Origin: Actinospineispora spinosispora DSM 44797
GTDB taxonomy: Bacteria > Actinomycetota > Actinomycetes > Mycobacteriales > Pseudonocardiaceae
Assembly (NCBI RefSeq): GCF_000429025.1
Contig: NZ_KE386838.1
Coordinates: 51,137 to 115,136, forward strand
Direction: 5' to 3'
Length of the DNA stretch: 64,000 nt
Shown here: piece after piece, positions 7,538-15,701 of the stretch
Layout of the letters: each line of letters begins with the position of its first letter
How positions within the stretch are numbered: the first letter of the stretch is position 1
The notes under the pieces: generated by a model
The model's database searches: none
Told to the model about the DNA's origin: nothing
The model's input: the letters and a program-made list of their open reading frames with translations, nothing else
Program-made: the position numbers and the translations under genes

Positions 7538-8491
7538 TCACGGCCGGTCAGCGACCTCGACGACGAGGGGGCGATGGTCCGAGCCGGGCTGGTCGGCGCG
7601 CGCGTGGGGGTTGTCGCCGATCGACGCGGGCGTGGCGCCGCCGCTGGTCACGTCACCCTCGGTCAGCGTTCGCGCCACGGCACCGCTGGCCAGGATGTGA
7701 TCGATGAGCTCGCGCCTGCCCTGGTAGATGCGGGAATAGCGCTGCTCGGCGGGGATCAGCGGGGCCAGGTTCCACAGTCGCTGACCGTCACCCTGATCAG
7801 GCTGGGTGAACCCGCCCGTCCCGATCTCCGAGCCCGGCGGACCGAGCAGAATCTGCGTCGTCGCCGCCTCCGGCTCGTCGTTGAGATCGCCGAGCACGAG
7901 GACCGCTCGTTGATCGCCCTGTCCGTCGAGCAGCCGCGTTGCGTAGTCCCGGACCGTGGCGGCTTCGGCGGCGCGCCGGTTGAGCGCGTACACCGCGTAC
8001 CGGGCTCGTAGACCCTCGTCCGACGTGGAGAAGCGCCCACCCGGGAAGGTCAACAGTTTCGACTTCAGGTGGCAGCTCACCAGGTCGAACGCGCGGCCGG
8101 CGGCTTCGACCCGCACATGCAATGCGGGACGACCCATCGTCGAGACCGGCGCACCGGTGTCGTCGACCTGCACCGGGCGAAGCTTGTCGGGGAAGTCCGC
8201 TACCTGTTCCACACCCGCGAGCGGCAACCGGGAGATGAACCCGACCCGAATGCCTCGACCGTCGGGCGCAGCCAGCTCGGTGTGCCACTCGCCGCCCAGC
8301 CGAGCAACCAGGTCGGCCAACGCCTCGGGCTGGCCGACCTCCTGCACCGCCAGCACGTCCGGGCTCAACGTGGTGATCGTCGAGGCCAGCGCCGCCAGCT
8401 TCGCGTCATAGGCCTGCGCACCACCATCGGGACGAAACAGGTTCTCCAGGTTCCAGGTACCCAGCACCACCACGGTGACCACGCTCCTCAT
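7538..8491 (-). CDS. Endonuclease/exonuclease/phosphatase family protein
   Basis: A 317-residue EEP-superfamily (DNase I/exonuclease III-like) hydrolase. In order: TWNLENL near the start, VLAVQEVG (metal-binding Glu), SCHLKSK, VLGDLNDEP (the GDxN metal/catalytic motif) and SDHRPLVVEV at the end. No signal peptide is visible, so it is probably cytoplasmic, acting on a phosphodiester or phosphomonoester of unknown identity. I chose the ATG at 8491, which has AAGG upstream; the longer frame to 8671 runs antisense to the next gene. The stop is 3 nt from the TetR stop (convergent). Confidence 0.88.
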   Translation of the reverse strand: MRSVVTVVVLGTWNLENLFRPDGGAQAYDAKLAALASTITTLSPDVLAVQEVGQPEALADLVARLGGEWHTELAAPDGRGIRVGFISRLPLAGVEQVADFPDKLRPVQVDDTGAPVSTMGRPALHVRVEAAGRAFDLVSCHLKSKLLTFPGGRFSTSDEGLRARYAVYALNRRAAEAATVRDYATRLLDGQGDQRAVLVLGDLNDEPEAATTQILLGPPGSEIGTGGFTQPDQGDGQRLWNLAPLIPAEQRYSRIYQGRRELIDHILASGAVARTLTEGDVTSGGATPASIGDNPHARADQPGSDHRPLVVEVADRP

Positions 8492-8599
8492 CCTTGACCT
8501 TGCAAGGATCGCGCGTATCACCCGAACACCGGGCAAACCAGACATGGCGTGCGGCTTACACGTGACGACAACCAGCTCATACTTGATAACGTTCGACGC

Positions 8600-8854
8600 A
8601 TGGATGGGTTGGAAGCCGACGTCGAGGCGCTCTTGTTTCGGCACGACCCGATCGGCATCAACTTCGAGCACAACACCGACGAGTACGGGCCGGAAGCCAG
8701 GACGATCGTCCCCCGTTTAGCCGAAGCCGCGACCGAGTCCGACCTGCGGCGCATCATCCACGAAGAATTCACGCACTGGTTCAGTGCGGACATCGCCGGC
8801 CCCGTAGACCGCTACGCCGAAATCGCTCGCGAGGTCTGGCAGCTCACCCACTGA
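8600..8854 (+). CDS. Small conserved-looking hypothetical protein
   Basis: An 84-residue acidic protein, not recognised by name. It has a helical N-terminus (EADVEALLF), a PIGINFEHNTDEYGPEA segment, then two helices rich in Glu/Arg and Trp. I start at the ATG at 8600: no ribosome site is present, but TAACGT at 8587-8592 sits 7 nt before the ATG, fitting a leaderless transcript; a GTG at 8549 is an alternative. The codon pattern is coding and the protein is well composed. Its end overlaps the convergent TetR gene by 11 nt. Confidence 0.75.
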   Translation: MDGLEADVEALLFRHDPIGINFEHNTDEYGPEARTIVPRLAEAATESDLRRIIHEEFTHWFSADIAGPVDRYAEIAREVWQLTH

Positions 8855-9359
8855 GCGGTGTCTGCACCATCAGAGCCGCGATGGCCGCGCGAGCTTCCTC
8901 CGGCTCGGCTCCCTCCGCGACGGCGGTGAGTGCCGCGCGCCAGGCCGCCGCGAGCACCTGACCGAGAACCGGTGCCGTCGTGCGGCCGAGCATGTCGGCG
9001 AGACGGTCGTGATCCGTACCAGCGGGAGGGTCACCCAGGATGCGGAGGAAGCTCTCCCGGACGGCGAAATCCAGCCCGACGAGCAAGGCTGATGTCACAG
9101 CGGCAGACCGGTCCGGTTGACCCGCTGCCAGCGCGCCTTCCATGCGGTCCAGGAGGCGCTGCTCGACGTCCTCCCGCACGAAGGCGTACAGCCCGAGCTT
9201 GCTGCCGAAATGGTGGTAGAGCGCACCCGTGGTGACCCCGGCCGCGGCGGACAGTTCCGCCACGGTGACCTCGTCGAAGGGGCGCAGGCCAAACTCCGTG
9301 ACCGCGGCGAGCGCGAGCCTGCCCTTCGGCGAGGTCGACACCGGAATCCACTCGTGCAC
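8844..9359 (-). CDS. TetR-family transcriptional regulator
   Basis: A 171-residue repressor with the TetR helix-turn-helix TVAELSAAAGVTTGALYHHF at about residues 32-51 and a short C-terminal ligand domain. It starts with GTG at 9359 and is divergent from the VOC gene at 9418. Two AT-rich palindromes in the 58-bp gap are its likely operators. Such pairs often respond to an electrophile or antibiotic detoxified by the VOC protein; that is inference. Confidence 0.92.
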   Translation of the reverse strand: MHEWIPVSTSPKGRLALAAVTEFGLRPFDEVTVAELSAAAGVTTGALYHHFGSKLGLYAFVREDVEQRLLDRMEGALAAGQPDRSAAVTSALLVGLDFAVRESFLRILGDPPAGTDHDRLADMLGRTTAPVLGQVLAAAWRAALTAVAEGAEPEEARAAIAALMVQTPLSG

Positions 9360-9364
9360 GTGGA

Positions 9365-9400
9365 CATAATGCGATTATGCTCCGCCGTAATCCAGTTACG
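9365..9400. promoter_or_regulatory. Putative TetR operators between TetR and VOC genes
   Basis: 9365-9379 is a perfect palindrome CATAAT-GCG-ATTATG. 9386-9400 is a second inverted repeat CGTAA-TCCAG-TTACG. Both occupy the short divergent promoter region, where a bound repressor would block both genes. Confidence 0.75.
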
Positions 9401-9417
9401 ACACGAGAGGATCCGCC

Positions 9418-9765
9418 GTGAAGCTCGAGTTCCTGCTCGTCCCGACCTCCGATCTGAAGGCCTCACTCGCCCTCTACCGAGACACCCTCGGCTTCACCGA
9501 GGTGTGGCGTGAGGGCGACGCGACCGTCGCCCTCACGCTGCCAGGTAGCGATGTGCAGGTCATGCTCGACGCGAACGACCCCGAAGCTCCGGTCGGGCCG
9601 CTGTTCGTCGTCGACAGCCTCAAGACCTTCCATGCCGGACGTCCAGAGACCCTCGGCGTCGTCGCGGAGCCCTCGGAGATTCCCGGCGGCTTCCTGGCCA
9701 CGTACCAGGACCCGGGTGGCGCCGCGATCTACGTGATGGACCAGTCCACAGATCAGGCGCTCTAG
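9418..9765 (+). CDS. VOC/glyoxalase-fold protein
   Basis: A 115-residue single-module vicinal-oxygen-chelate protein: KLEFLLVPTSDLKASLALYRDTLGF is the family opening, and TYQDPGGAAIYVM is the closing strand with the usual DPxG turn. Many VOC proteins bind metal and modify or sequester antibiotics or electrophiles; the metal-ligand set here is not complete enough to name a reaction. GTG start with GAGAGG 7 nt upstream. It is divergent from TetR and probably controlled by it. Confidence 0.88.
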   Translation: MKLEFLLVPTSDLKASLALYRDTLGFTEVWREGDATVALTLPGSDVQVMLDANDPEAPVGPLFVVDSLKTFHAGRPETLGVVAEPSEIPGGFLATYQDPGGAAIYVMDQSTDQAL

Positions 9766-10556
9766 AGCGGCTTGCGGCCCCACGCCGAGATCAACGGCGC
9801 GGTAGCCAGATCGAGCTGACCATCGGCCACATTGGCCAGGTGCTGTTCGATCTCCGCCTCGGTGGCCAGACCGGCCGCGAGGAGCCGATCCCGAATCTGG
9901 TGCACGGTCGCGGTCTCCAGGTCGGTGCACGCTGGTGAGGTGATCGGGAAGTAGGCGTCTGCCTGCACGTCCTCCAGCCCCGACTCCCGTAGCAATCGGG
10001 GCAGCGTCCTGCCGAACGCCAGCTCGGCGCCGCGCTCCGCCATCAACGTGCGGAACCCCTGACGCAGACGGTTCGCCAGCTGCTGCGCGTGCCCGAACTC
10101 GTCCGGGCAGATCAACGGCTGCAACGCCGGGTCGGCGTCCTCGATCACCATCCAGCCACCAGGTCGCAACGCCCGCACCATCGACGCGAGCGCCTCGACC
10201 CGCCTGGGCACATGGGTCAGGACCAACCGGGCGTGAACCAGGTCGAAACCGCCAGAGGGCGGCGGGTCGACGCCGACGTCGTGTTGCAGCACCTCGAACG
10301 CGGCGCCCTCGGCGGGCATCCACGCGGTGTCGATGTCGGTCGCCACCACCCGGCCCGACGGACCGACCCGCTCGGCCAGCCAGGCCGGCACGCTGGCCCC
10401 GCCCGCGCCGATCTCCCAGCACGCCCACCCCGTCGCCACACCCACCGCGGTGAAGTGCCGGAACGTCACCGGGTCGAGCAGCCGGGACAGCGCGTCGAAC
10501 CGCCGCCCGGCCTCGGACTGCTGGTTGTCCAACAGGTAACCCTGATCGTTTGTCAC
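9762..10556 (-). CDS. Class I SAM-dependent methyltransferase
   Basis: A 264-residue methyltransferase. Motif I is EIGAGGASV, motif II VVATDID, motif III region FDLVHARLVLTHV, then LRPGGWMVIED. It would transfer a methyl group from S-adenosylmethionine to a small molecule; substrate unknown. I chose the GTG at 10556 (VTNDQGY); the longer frame to 10622 runs into the promoter of the divergent acetyltransferase. Its stop overlaps the VOC stop by 4 nt. Confidence 0.88.
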   Translation of the reverse strand: MTNDQGYLLDNQQSEAGRRFDALSRLLDPVTFRHFTAVGVATGWACWEIGAGGASVPAWLAERVGPSGRVVATDIDTAWMPAEGAAFEVLQHDVGVDPPPSGGFDLVHARLVLTHVPRRVEALASMVRALRPGGWMVIEDADPALQPLICPDEFGHAQQLANRLRQGFRTLMAERGAELAFGRTLPRLLRESGLEDVQADAYFPITSPACTDLETATVHQIRDRLLAAGLATEAEIEQHLANVADGQLDLATAPLISAWGRKPL

Positions 10557-10614
10557 CGGACCATCTTGCTCGGCCGTACGAGCGCTCGCCGACGTCCCTA
10601 CGCAACAATCTCTG

Positions 10615-11139
10615 ATGCACATTCGCTCGGCGACCGTTCAGGACGCGGCCGGGATCGCCGAGGTCCAGGTCGCTTCCTGGCGTGAGGCCTACCGGGGTCT
10701 GCTCCCCGCCGAAGTGCTGGACAACCTGTCCCCCGCCCACCGGGGGGAACGATGGTCGAGCATCCTCGCCGACGAAATGCCCAGGACCGCGACGTTCGTG
10801 GCCACCGAGGCCGACATCGTCGGTTTCGCCTCCATCGGCCCGTGTCGCGGTGACCATTCGGACGGCGAACTGTATGCGCTCTACCTGCGGCCGGACCGGT
10901 GGCGCCAGGGAATCGGCAGCCGGCTGCACACCGCCGCACTGGCCGCGATGCGGGACTTCGGGTTCGCCGACGCGATCCTGTGGGCCCTCGTCGGGAACGA
11001 ACGTGCGTTCAGCTTCTACCGCCGGCACGACTGGCGGGAGGACGGTGCCGAACGCATCGAACACCGTCCCGACGGAACCGAGCTACCCGAGGTTCGCTTC
11101 CACCGCCGTCTGGACTTGCCCTACCGCAGCGAACGGTAG
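10615..11139 (+). CDS. GNAT-family N-acetyltransferase
   Basis: A 174-residue Gcn5-related acetyltransferase. It opens IRSATVQDAAGIAEVQ and has the central strand ELYALYLRPDRWRQGIGSRL, holding the acetyl-CoA pyrophosphate loop (RxxGIG), then NERAFSFYRRHDW. It acetylates an amine or amino acid side chain; the substrate is unknown. ATG start. Its last 19 nt overlap the end of the convergent DUF3558 lipoprotein gene. Confidence 0.9.
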   Translation: MHIRSATVQDAAGIAEVQVASWREAYRGLLPAEVLDNLSPAHRGERWSSILADEMPRTATFVATEADIVGFASIGPCRGDHSDGELYALYLRPDRWRQGIGSRLHTAALAAMRDFGFADAILWALVGNERAFSFYRRHDWREDGAERIEHRPDGTELPEVRFHRRLDLPYRSER

Positions 11140-11669
11140 GTGACCGCCATGTCGGCCGCCGCCGCCTGCGCCTTGCGGCAGGCCACCTGATGGTTCATGC
11201 CCTGGACGTTGCCGCCCTTGGTGTACTGCACCCACAGCTGACGGTTCTGCTCGACGTTCAGCAGGTAGACACAGCTCGTGTCCGGGTTCAGCTGTGAGGC
11301 GGCCACCTCGGTCGTGTTGAACCCGGAGATCGCGGCCGCCGGCTTCGTCGACGAGACCGGGCTGTTGATCAGCCGTGCCGAGTACACGCTGCCGTCGCTG
11401 GCCGGGATGTTCGACCAGGTGCAGAAGGTTCCGCCGAGGTTGTCGTTGCTCTGCTGCGGCGCGCCCTTGGTGACGGCCAGCTGACGTAACTGCCACGGGG
11501 TGAGCAACTTGCACGAATCAGTCGTGGCGTCCGCCGCGCCGCTGGTCGGAGCGCTGATCGTCGCCGAACCCGAAGGCGGGTTGGCAGTGCCACACGCCGC
11601 TACCAGTACCACACCGACACCACACGCCATACCGGCGACTACTCGCAGCCACTGGCCCACCGTGATCAC
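11121..11669 (-). CDS. DUF3558-type secreted lipoprotein
   Basis: A 182-residue exported lipoprotein with signal peptide and lipobox LVAAC, a Ser/Thr/Pro-rich linker, then a DUF3558-like domain: SCKLLTPWQLRQLAV, TFCTWSN, a Cys in TSCVYLL, and QVACRKAQAAAADM at the end. Cysteines are paired as expected for an extracytoplasmic domain. It is a paralogue of the lipoprotein at 13112-13603; the two bracket the HxlR/NmrA pair. Molecular role unknown. The start could be the GTG at 11669 or one nine bases later. Confidence 0.85.
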   Translation of the reverse strand: MITVGQWLRVVAGMACGVGVVLVAACGTANPPSGSATISAPTSGAADATTDSCKLLTPWQLRQLAVTKGAPQQSNDNLGGTFCTWSNIPASDGSVYSARLINSPVSSTKPAAAISGFNTTEVAASQLNPDTSCVYLLNVEQNRQLWVQYTKGGNVQGMNHQVACRKAQAAAADMAVTYRSLR

Positions 11670-11751
11670 CAGCTTTCAGTACTTGACCCCCGAAACACTT
11701 TTATATACCTGTCAGATGAATCTTTCACCGTGCTCACGACACGGTTTGGCG

Positions 11752-12138
11752 TCATTTTGATCTGTCGTACGCCTCGCGCGCGGACTGCACGGCGGGCAGC
11801 TGCTGCTCGATCCAGGACGCCAGGCCGGCAACCTGCTGAGCAGCGGGAACACCGAGCGGCGTGAGCGAGTAGTCGACGTGCGGCGGGATCACCGGATGGG
11901 CGATCCGCTCGACGAAGCCGTCGCGTTCGAGGCGCTGCAGGGTCTGCGCGAGCATCTTCTCGCTGACCCCGCCGACCCGGCGCCGCAGCTGGCTGAACCG
12001 CAGGGTGCCCTCCTCGAGCAGCAGCCACAGCACCAGCACCGCCCATCGGCTCGTGACGTGCTCCAGGACACCCCGGCTCGGACAGTTCGGCTCGAAGACA
12101 TCGAACGGAAAGCCCTCTACCTCGACACTTACCTGCAT
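11752..12138 (-). CDS. HxlR-family transcriptional regulator
   Basis: A 128-residue winged-helix protein of the HxlR/MarR-like group. It has CPSRGVLEHVTSRWAVLVLW at the start with an N-terminal Cys, FSQLRRRVGGVSEKMLAQTL as recognition helix, and the wing VIPPHVDYSLT. Members often sense disulfide or quinone stress through that cysteine. It is divergent from an NmrA/QorB-like quinone reductase gene, its likely target. ATG start. Confidence 0.92.
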   Translation of the reverse strand: MQVSVEVEGFPFDVFEPNCPSRGVLEHVTSRWAVLVLWLLLEEGTLRFSQLRRRVGGVSEKMLAQTLQRLERDGFVERIAHPVIPPHVDYSLTPLGVPAAQQVAGLASWIEQQLPAVQSAREAYDRSK

Positions 12139-12163
12139 GCCATTACCGCACTTTCGAGTACGT

Positions 12164-12176
12164 ACTTACCTAAAGT
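12164..12176. promoter_or_regulatory. Candidate HxlR operator
   Basis: ACTT-ACCTA-AAGT is an inverted repeat placed in the 63-bp divergent promoter between the HxlR and NmrA genes. The position and AT-rich core resemble HxlR-type (YodB/QorR) sites, so it is a candidate for shared control. Confidence 0.55.
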
Positions 12177-12201
12177 TAGTGTCGAGTCTACCGTCGAACC
12201 C

Positions 12202-13080
12202 ATGATCGTGATCACTGGAGCAAGCGGCCACCTCGGCCGAGGAGTCATCAAGAAGCTGCTGGCCAACGGTGTGCCCGCCGGCGAGATCGTGGCGACGGCC
12301 CGCCGACCGGAGTCGATAGCCGACCTCGGTGTCGAGGCGCGGCTCGCCGACTACACCCGGCCCGAGACGGTGTCCGCCGCGCTCGCCGGCGCCGACCGGG
12401 TGCTGCTGGTCTCGTCCTCCGGACCGTTGGGTCAGCGGGTTCCACAGCACCGCGCGGTGATCGACGCCGCGAAGGCGAGCGGCACCGTGACGCGACTGGT
12501 CTACACCGGTGTGCTGGGCGGCGAGCAGGCGAACTTCACGCTCGCCGACGACCACAAGGGAACGGAGCTGGCGCTCGCCGAGTCCGGCCTGGAGTACGCG
12601 GTGCTGCGCAACGGCTGGTACACGGAGAACTACACCGAGCAGCTCGCGCCCGCGATCGCTCGCGGCGCGATCGTCGGGTCGGCCGGGCCGGACGCGCGGG
12701 TCGCCTCGGCGACCCGCGCCGAGTACGCCGAGGCCGCGGTGGCCGTGCTGCTCGCCGACGGCCCGGTCCAGACCGCCTACGAGCTGAGCGGTGACACCGC
12801 GTGGAGCTTCGCCGAACTGGCCGACGAGGTGTCGCGCCGGTCCGGCAGGTCGGTGGTCTACCAGCACGTGTCACCCGAGGAGCACCGGGCGATCCTGGTC
12901 GGCGCCGGGCTGCCCGCCGACGTGGCCGCGATCCTGCAGGACGTCGACGACGCGGTCGCCAGGGGTGAGCTCGCCCGCGGCGACGGCACGTTGAGCCGCC
13001 TGCTCGGCCGTCCCACCGAACCCTGGACCGCCGCGGTCGCCGCCGCGCTCACCACCCAGCCCAAGGTCGTGAGTGGCTAG
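12202..13080 (+). CDS. NmrA/QorB-like NAD(P)H:quinone oxidoreductase
   Basis: A 292-residue atypical SDR: IVITGASGHLGRGV (Rossmann motif), then RRPESIADL and ADYTRPETV in the cofactor pocket, YTGVLGG and LRNGWYTENY as in QorB-type quinone reductases. It probably reduces quinones with NAD(P)H in the cytoplasm, fitting an HxlR-type redox switch next door. The ATG at 12202 is the start; upstream frame is antisense to HxlR. The last codons and the stop (VVSG then TAG) lie inside the palindrome at 13066-13111. Confidence 0.88.
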   Translation: MIVITGASGHLGRGVIKKLLANGVPAGEIVATARRPESIADLGVEARLADYTRPETVSAALAGADRVLLVSSSGPLGQRVPQHRAVIDAAKASGTVTRLVYTGVLGGEQANFTLADDHKGTELALAESGLEYAVLRNGWYTENYTEQLAPAIARGAIVGSAGPDARVASATRAEYAEAAVAVLLADGPVQTAYELSGDTAWSFAELADEVSRRSGRSVVYQHVSPEEHRAILVGAGLPADVAAILQDVDDAVARGELARGDGTLSRLLGRPTEPWTAAVAAALTTQPKVVSG

Positions 13081-13111
13081 GGCGCCTATAGGCGCCCTAG
13101 CCACTCACGAC
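13066..13111. terminator. CGTGAGTG palindrome 1 (bidirectional terminator)
   Basis: Perfect 21-bp arms 13066-13086 and 13091-13111 around TATA, between convergent genes. The left arm contains the TAG stop of the NmrA gene, and the minus-strand lipoprotein stop begins at the next base after the right arm. No T-tract follows. Confidence 0.85.
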
Positions 13112-13603
13112 CTACCGGGGTGCTGCTCGGTAGGTGGCGGTCATCGCGGTGGCCGCCGCCTGGGCTTGCTGGCAGGCCAACTGGTGGTTGATCCCAGGGA
13201 CGTCGCCGGGAATGTTGCCGTAGCCGACGACCAGCGAACGGCTCGGCGACAGTTCCACCTGGTAGGTGCAGTGCGTCCGTTGGTCCTCGCTCGGCCTGGC
13301 GACCTCGCCGGACGTCACGGCCGGCCCGTCCACGAGCCGCGCGGTGTAGTCGATGCTCGGCTCGTTCGCCGCGATCGGCATGTTGGTCCAGCTGCAGCTG
13401 ACCAGACCGGCGTCGCGGTCGTCGGGCTGCTGCGAGCCCATGCCCAGTCCCAGCGTGGTCCGCTGCGCGGTGCTCAGCAACGCACACGGGTTGACCTGCG
13501 CCGGAGCAGCGACGGGCTCCGGCGGCGAGGTCGACGGGACCGAAGCACCACAACCCGCCAGAGCAATCGTCAACCCGGCTACCGCACTCGCCCACCCGCG
13601 CAT
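13112..13603 (-). CDS. DUF3558-type secreted lipoprotein (paralogue)
   Basis: A 163-residue exported lipoprotein: MRGWASAVAG signal peptide, lipobox LAGC, Pro/Ser linker, then the DUF3558-like pattern NPCALLSTAQRTTLGL, SCSWTN, HCTYQVEL and QLACQQAQAAATAM. I start at the ATG at 13603 because GGGGAG lies 6 nt upstream; the frame continues to 13717 without a ribosome site. It is related to the lipoprotein at 11121-11669. It is divergent from the LppX-like lipoprotein. Function unknown. Confidence 0.85.
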   Translation of the reverse strand: MRGWASAVAGLTIALAGCGASVPSTSPPEPVAAPAQVNPCALLSTAQRTTLGLGMGSQQPDDRDAGLVSCSWTNMPIAANEPSIDYTARLVDGPAVTSGEVARPSEDQRTHCTYQVELSPSRSLVVGYGNIPGDVPGINHQLACQQAQAAATAMTATYRAAPR

Positions 13604-13715
13604 CGCACACTCCCCGACCGTCATGCCCCTCCACCAGCCGTTATAGACGTAAACAGCTGAGAGCCGAGTGGCATAACCGCTACCGTGTGCGATCACCGAA
13701 CGCGGAGGGGTGCCC

Positions 13716-14510
13716 ATGAGACGTGCTGTATTGGCAGGAGCGCTGGTCGTCGGGCTGACGGCGGGCTGTGGCTCGGCGAGCAGTCCGGGTCAGGCATTGG
13801 CGGGTTCCTCGGAGCAGGCGCTCAACGCCCGGTCCGCCAAGGTCTCGGCGACGGCGACCACCGGGTCCATGCCGCCGATGCGTATCGACGGGTCGCTGTC
13901 CTGGGTACAGGGCACGACCGGCGAGCTGACCATGGGCGGTCTCAGCCCGGGCGAACCGACCCGCGCGGTCTTCACCGAGGACGCGATGTACACCAGCATG
14001 CCCGCCCAGCTGCAGAGCTTCATGGGCGGCAAGGCGTGGGGCAAGCTGACCTACGCCGACGCGGAGAAGGCCTACGGCCCGATGGGACAGCTGCTGACGG
14101 CGGCACTCGGCCAGACGAACCCGGTGCGGTCCGCGGCGATGCTGCGCCAGGCGGGGGATCTCACCGAGGTCGGCGAGGAACAGCGGGGTGGCGTGTCGAC
14201 GACCCACTATGCCGGGACGATCGAGCTGCACAAGCTGGTCACGGACCTGAATCTCGGCCTGACCGACGAGGTTCTCGGCCAGCTGCGCTCGGAGTTCGAC
14301 GCCATGGGTATCTCCGCGGAACATCTGGAGCTGTGGCTCGACGAACGCGGCCTGCCGGTCCATGCCGAGGCGAGCGCGGACAGTCCTCAACTCGGCAAGA
14401 CGACCTGGGCGGCCGACTACAGCGACTACGGCGGCCCGAAACCGGTCACCGCGCCGTCTGCCGACCAGGTCTACGACATGGGTGGACGACTGATGGCACT
14501 CCCGAACTGA
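13716..14510 (+). CDS. LppX/LprG-like lipoprotein
   Basis: A 264-residue lipoprotein with signal peptide and lipobox LTAGC. The rest resembles the LppX_LprAFG fold (half-barrel that binds lipids in the wall): a SAKVSATATTG strand early, WVQGTTGELTM, an Asp/Tyr-containing TYADAEKAYGP, and a repeated-strand C-terminus ending in YSDYGG. It may carry a lipid or glycolipid across the envelope; this is family inference. The ATG at 13716 has GGAGGG 7 nt upstream. A strong hairpin follows the stop. Confidence 0.75.
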   Translation: MRRAVLAGALVVGLTAGCGSASSPGQALAGSSEQALNARSAKVSATATTGSMPPMRIDGSLSWVQGTTGELTMGGLSPGEPTRAVFTEDAMYTSMPAQLQSFMGGKAWGKLTYADAEKAYGPMGQLLTAALGQTNPVRSAAMLRQAGDLTEVGEEQRGGVSTTHYAGTIELHKLVTDLNLGLTDEVLGQLRSEFDAMGISAEHLELWLDERGLPVHAEASADSPQLGKTTWAADYSDYGGPKPVTAPSADQVYDMGGRLMALPN

Positions 14511-14518
14511 CCTGTGGC

Positions 14519-14549
14519 GCGGGCCGGGGCGACAAACGCCCCGGCCCGC
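14519..14549. terminator. Bidirectional hairpin terminator
   Basis: Perfect 13-bp GC-rich arms 14519-14531 and 14537-14549 with a 5-nt ACAAA loop. It lies between the convergent lipoprotein and DUF1416 genes. No T-tract, as is common in actinobacteria. Confidence 0.85.
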
Positions 14550-14562
14550 GAGATCAGAAAGG

Positions 14563-14862
14563 TCAGCCGACCGCGACCTCGGCCTTGTGCAGGCCGGGGC
14601 CGTCAGCGGTCACCTGGGTCTCGCCGTTGCCGGAACGGGACAGCGCACGCACCGTCCAGTTGCCGGGGCCGGCGAAGAACCGGAAGTCACCCGATGCCGA
14701 GGAGACGACCTCGGCGGTGAACTCGCCGCCGCCGTCGAGCAGCCGGACGAACGCACCGGCGACCGGCTCGGTTCCGGCGACGACGCGGCCGACGACCACG
14801 GTCTCCTTGGTCAGGTCGGTACCGGCGGGCAGCAACTGCGCCTGGTCAGGCGCGCCGCACAT
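14563..14862 (-). CDS. DUF1416 protein (SseC-like)
   Basis: A 99-residue protein starting MCGAPDQAQLLPAGTDL, with the DUF1416 core GRVVAGTEPVAGAFVRLL and GDFRFFAGPGNWTVRALS, a small transthyretin-like beta domain. In mycobacteria the same protein (SseC) always follows the CysA/SseA-type sulfurtransferase, as here: its ATG overlaps the sulfurtransferase stop by one base. A role in sulfur transfer is inferred from that pairing; the single Cys near the N-terminus could be an acceptor. Confidence 0.9.
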   Translation of the reverse strand: MCGAPDQAQLLPAGTDLTKETVVVGRVVAGTEPVAGAFVRLLDGGGEFTAEVVSSASGDFRFFAGPGNWTVRALSRSGNGETQVTADGPGLHKAEVAVG

Positions 14863-15701
14863 CAGGCACCGGTCCCGAGCTCGATGGGGGCACCGACGAG
14901 CGAGCCGTACTCGGTCCACGAACCGTCGTAGTTCTTGACGTCGGTGTGTCCGAGGAGCTCGTGCAGCGCGAACCAGCTGTGGCTGCTGCGCTCACCGATC
15001 CGGCAGTACGCGATGGTCGGCTTCGACTCGTCGAGGCCGGCCTCCTTGTAGATGGCGGCGATCTCCTCGTCGGACCGGAAGGTGCCGTCCTCGTTCGCGG
15101 TCTTGCTCCACGGCACGTTCAGCGCGGTCGGGATGTGACCCGGGCGCTGCGACTGCTCCTGCGGCAGGTGCGCCGGCGCGAGGATCTTGCCGGAGAACTC
15201 GTCGGGAGAGCGCACGTCGATCAGGTTCTTGTTGCCGATCGCGTCGATGGCCTCCTGGCGGAACGCGCGGATCGAGTTGTCCGGCTCCTGCGCGGTGTAG
15301 CTGGTCTGCTTGCGGTCCGGCAGGTCCTTGCTCAGCTCGCGCCCGTCCAGCTCCCACTTCTTGCGCCCACCGTCGAGCAGCTGCACCTTGTCGTGCCCGT
15401 ACAGCTTGAAGTACCAGTAGGCGTACGCGGCGAACCAGTTGTTGTTGCCGCCGTAGAGCACGACGGTGTCGTCGTTGCCGATGCCCTTCTCGGACAGCAG
15501 CTTCTCGAAGCCGGCCTTGTCGATGAAGTCGCGGACCACCTGGTCCTGCAGCTCGGTCTTCCAGTCGATGCGTACCGCGCCCGGAAGGTGTCCGCCCTCG
15601 TAGGCGGAGGTGTCCTCGTCGACCTCGACGAACACCACCCCATCGGTGTCGAGGTTCTGCTCGGCCCAGTCGGCGGTGACCAGGACATCCTGGCGGCTCA
15701 T
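14862..15701 (-). CDS. Thiosulfate sulfurtransferase (rhodanese, CysA2/SseA type)
   Basis: A 279-residue tandem rhodanese. The inactive N-domain holds VEVDEDTSAYEGGHLPGAV, the active C-domain holds IDVRSPDEFSGK and the catalytic loop AYCRIGERSS with the persulfide Cys. It transfers sulfane sulfur from thiosulfate to cyanide or, in the cell, to other acceptors. ATG at 15701, with GGGAG 9 nt upstream. The start overlaps the stop of a small upstream ORF as ATGA, suggesting coupled translation. It is co-transcribed with DUF1416 downstream. Confidence 0.93.
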   Translation of the reverse strand: MSRQDVLVTADWAEQNLDTDGVVFVEVDEDTSAYEGGHLPGAVRIDWKTELQDQVVRDFIDKAGFEKLLSEKGIGNDDTVVLYGGNNNWFAAYAYWYFKLYGHDKVQLLDGGRKKWELDGRELSKDLPDRKQTSYTAQEPDNSIRAFRQEAIDAIGNKNLIDVRSPDEFSGKILAPAHLPQEQSQRPGHIPTALNVPWSKTANEDGTFRSDEEIAAIYKEAGLDESKPTIAYCRIGERSSHSWFALHELLGHTDVKNYDGSWTEYGSLVGAPIELGTGA

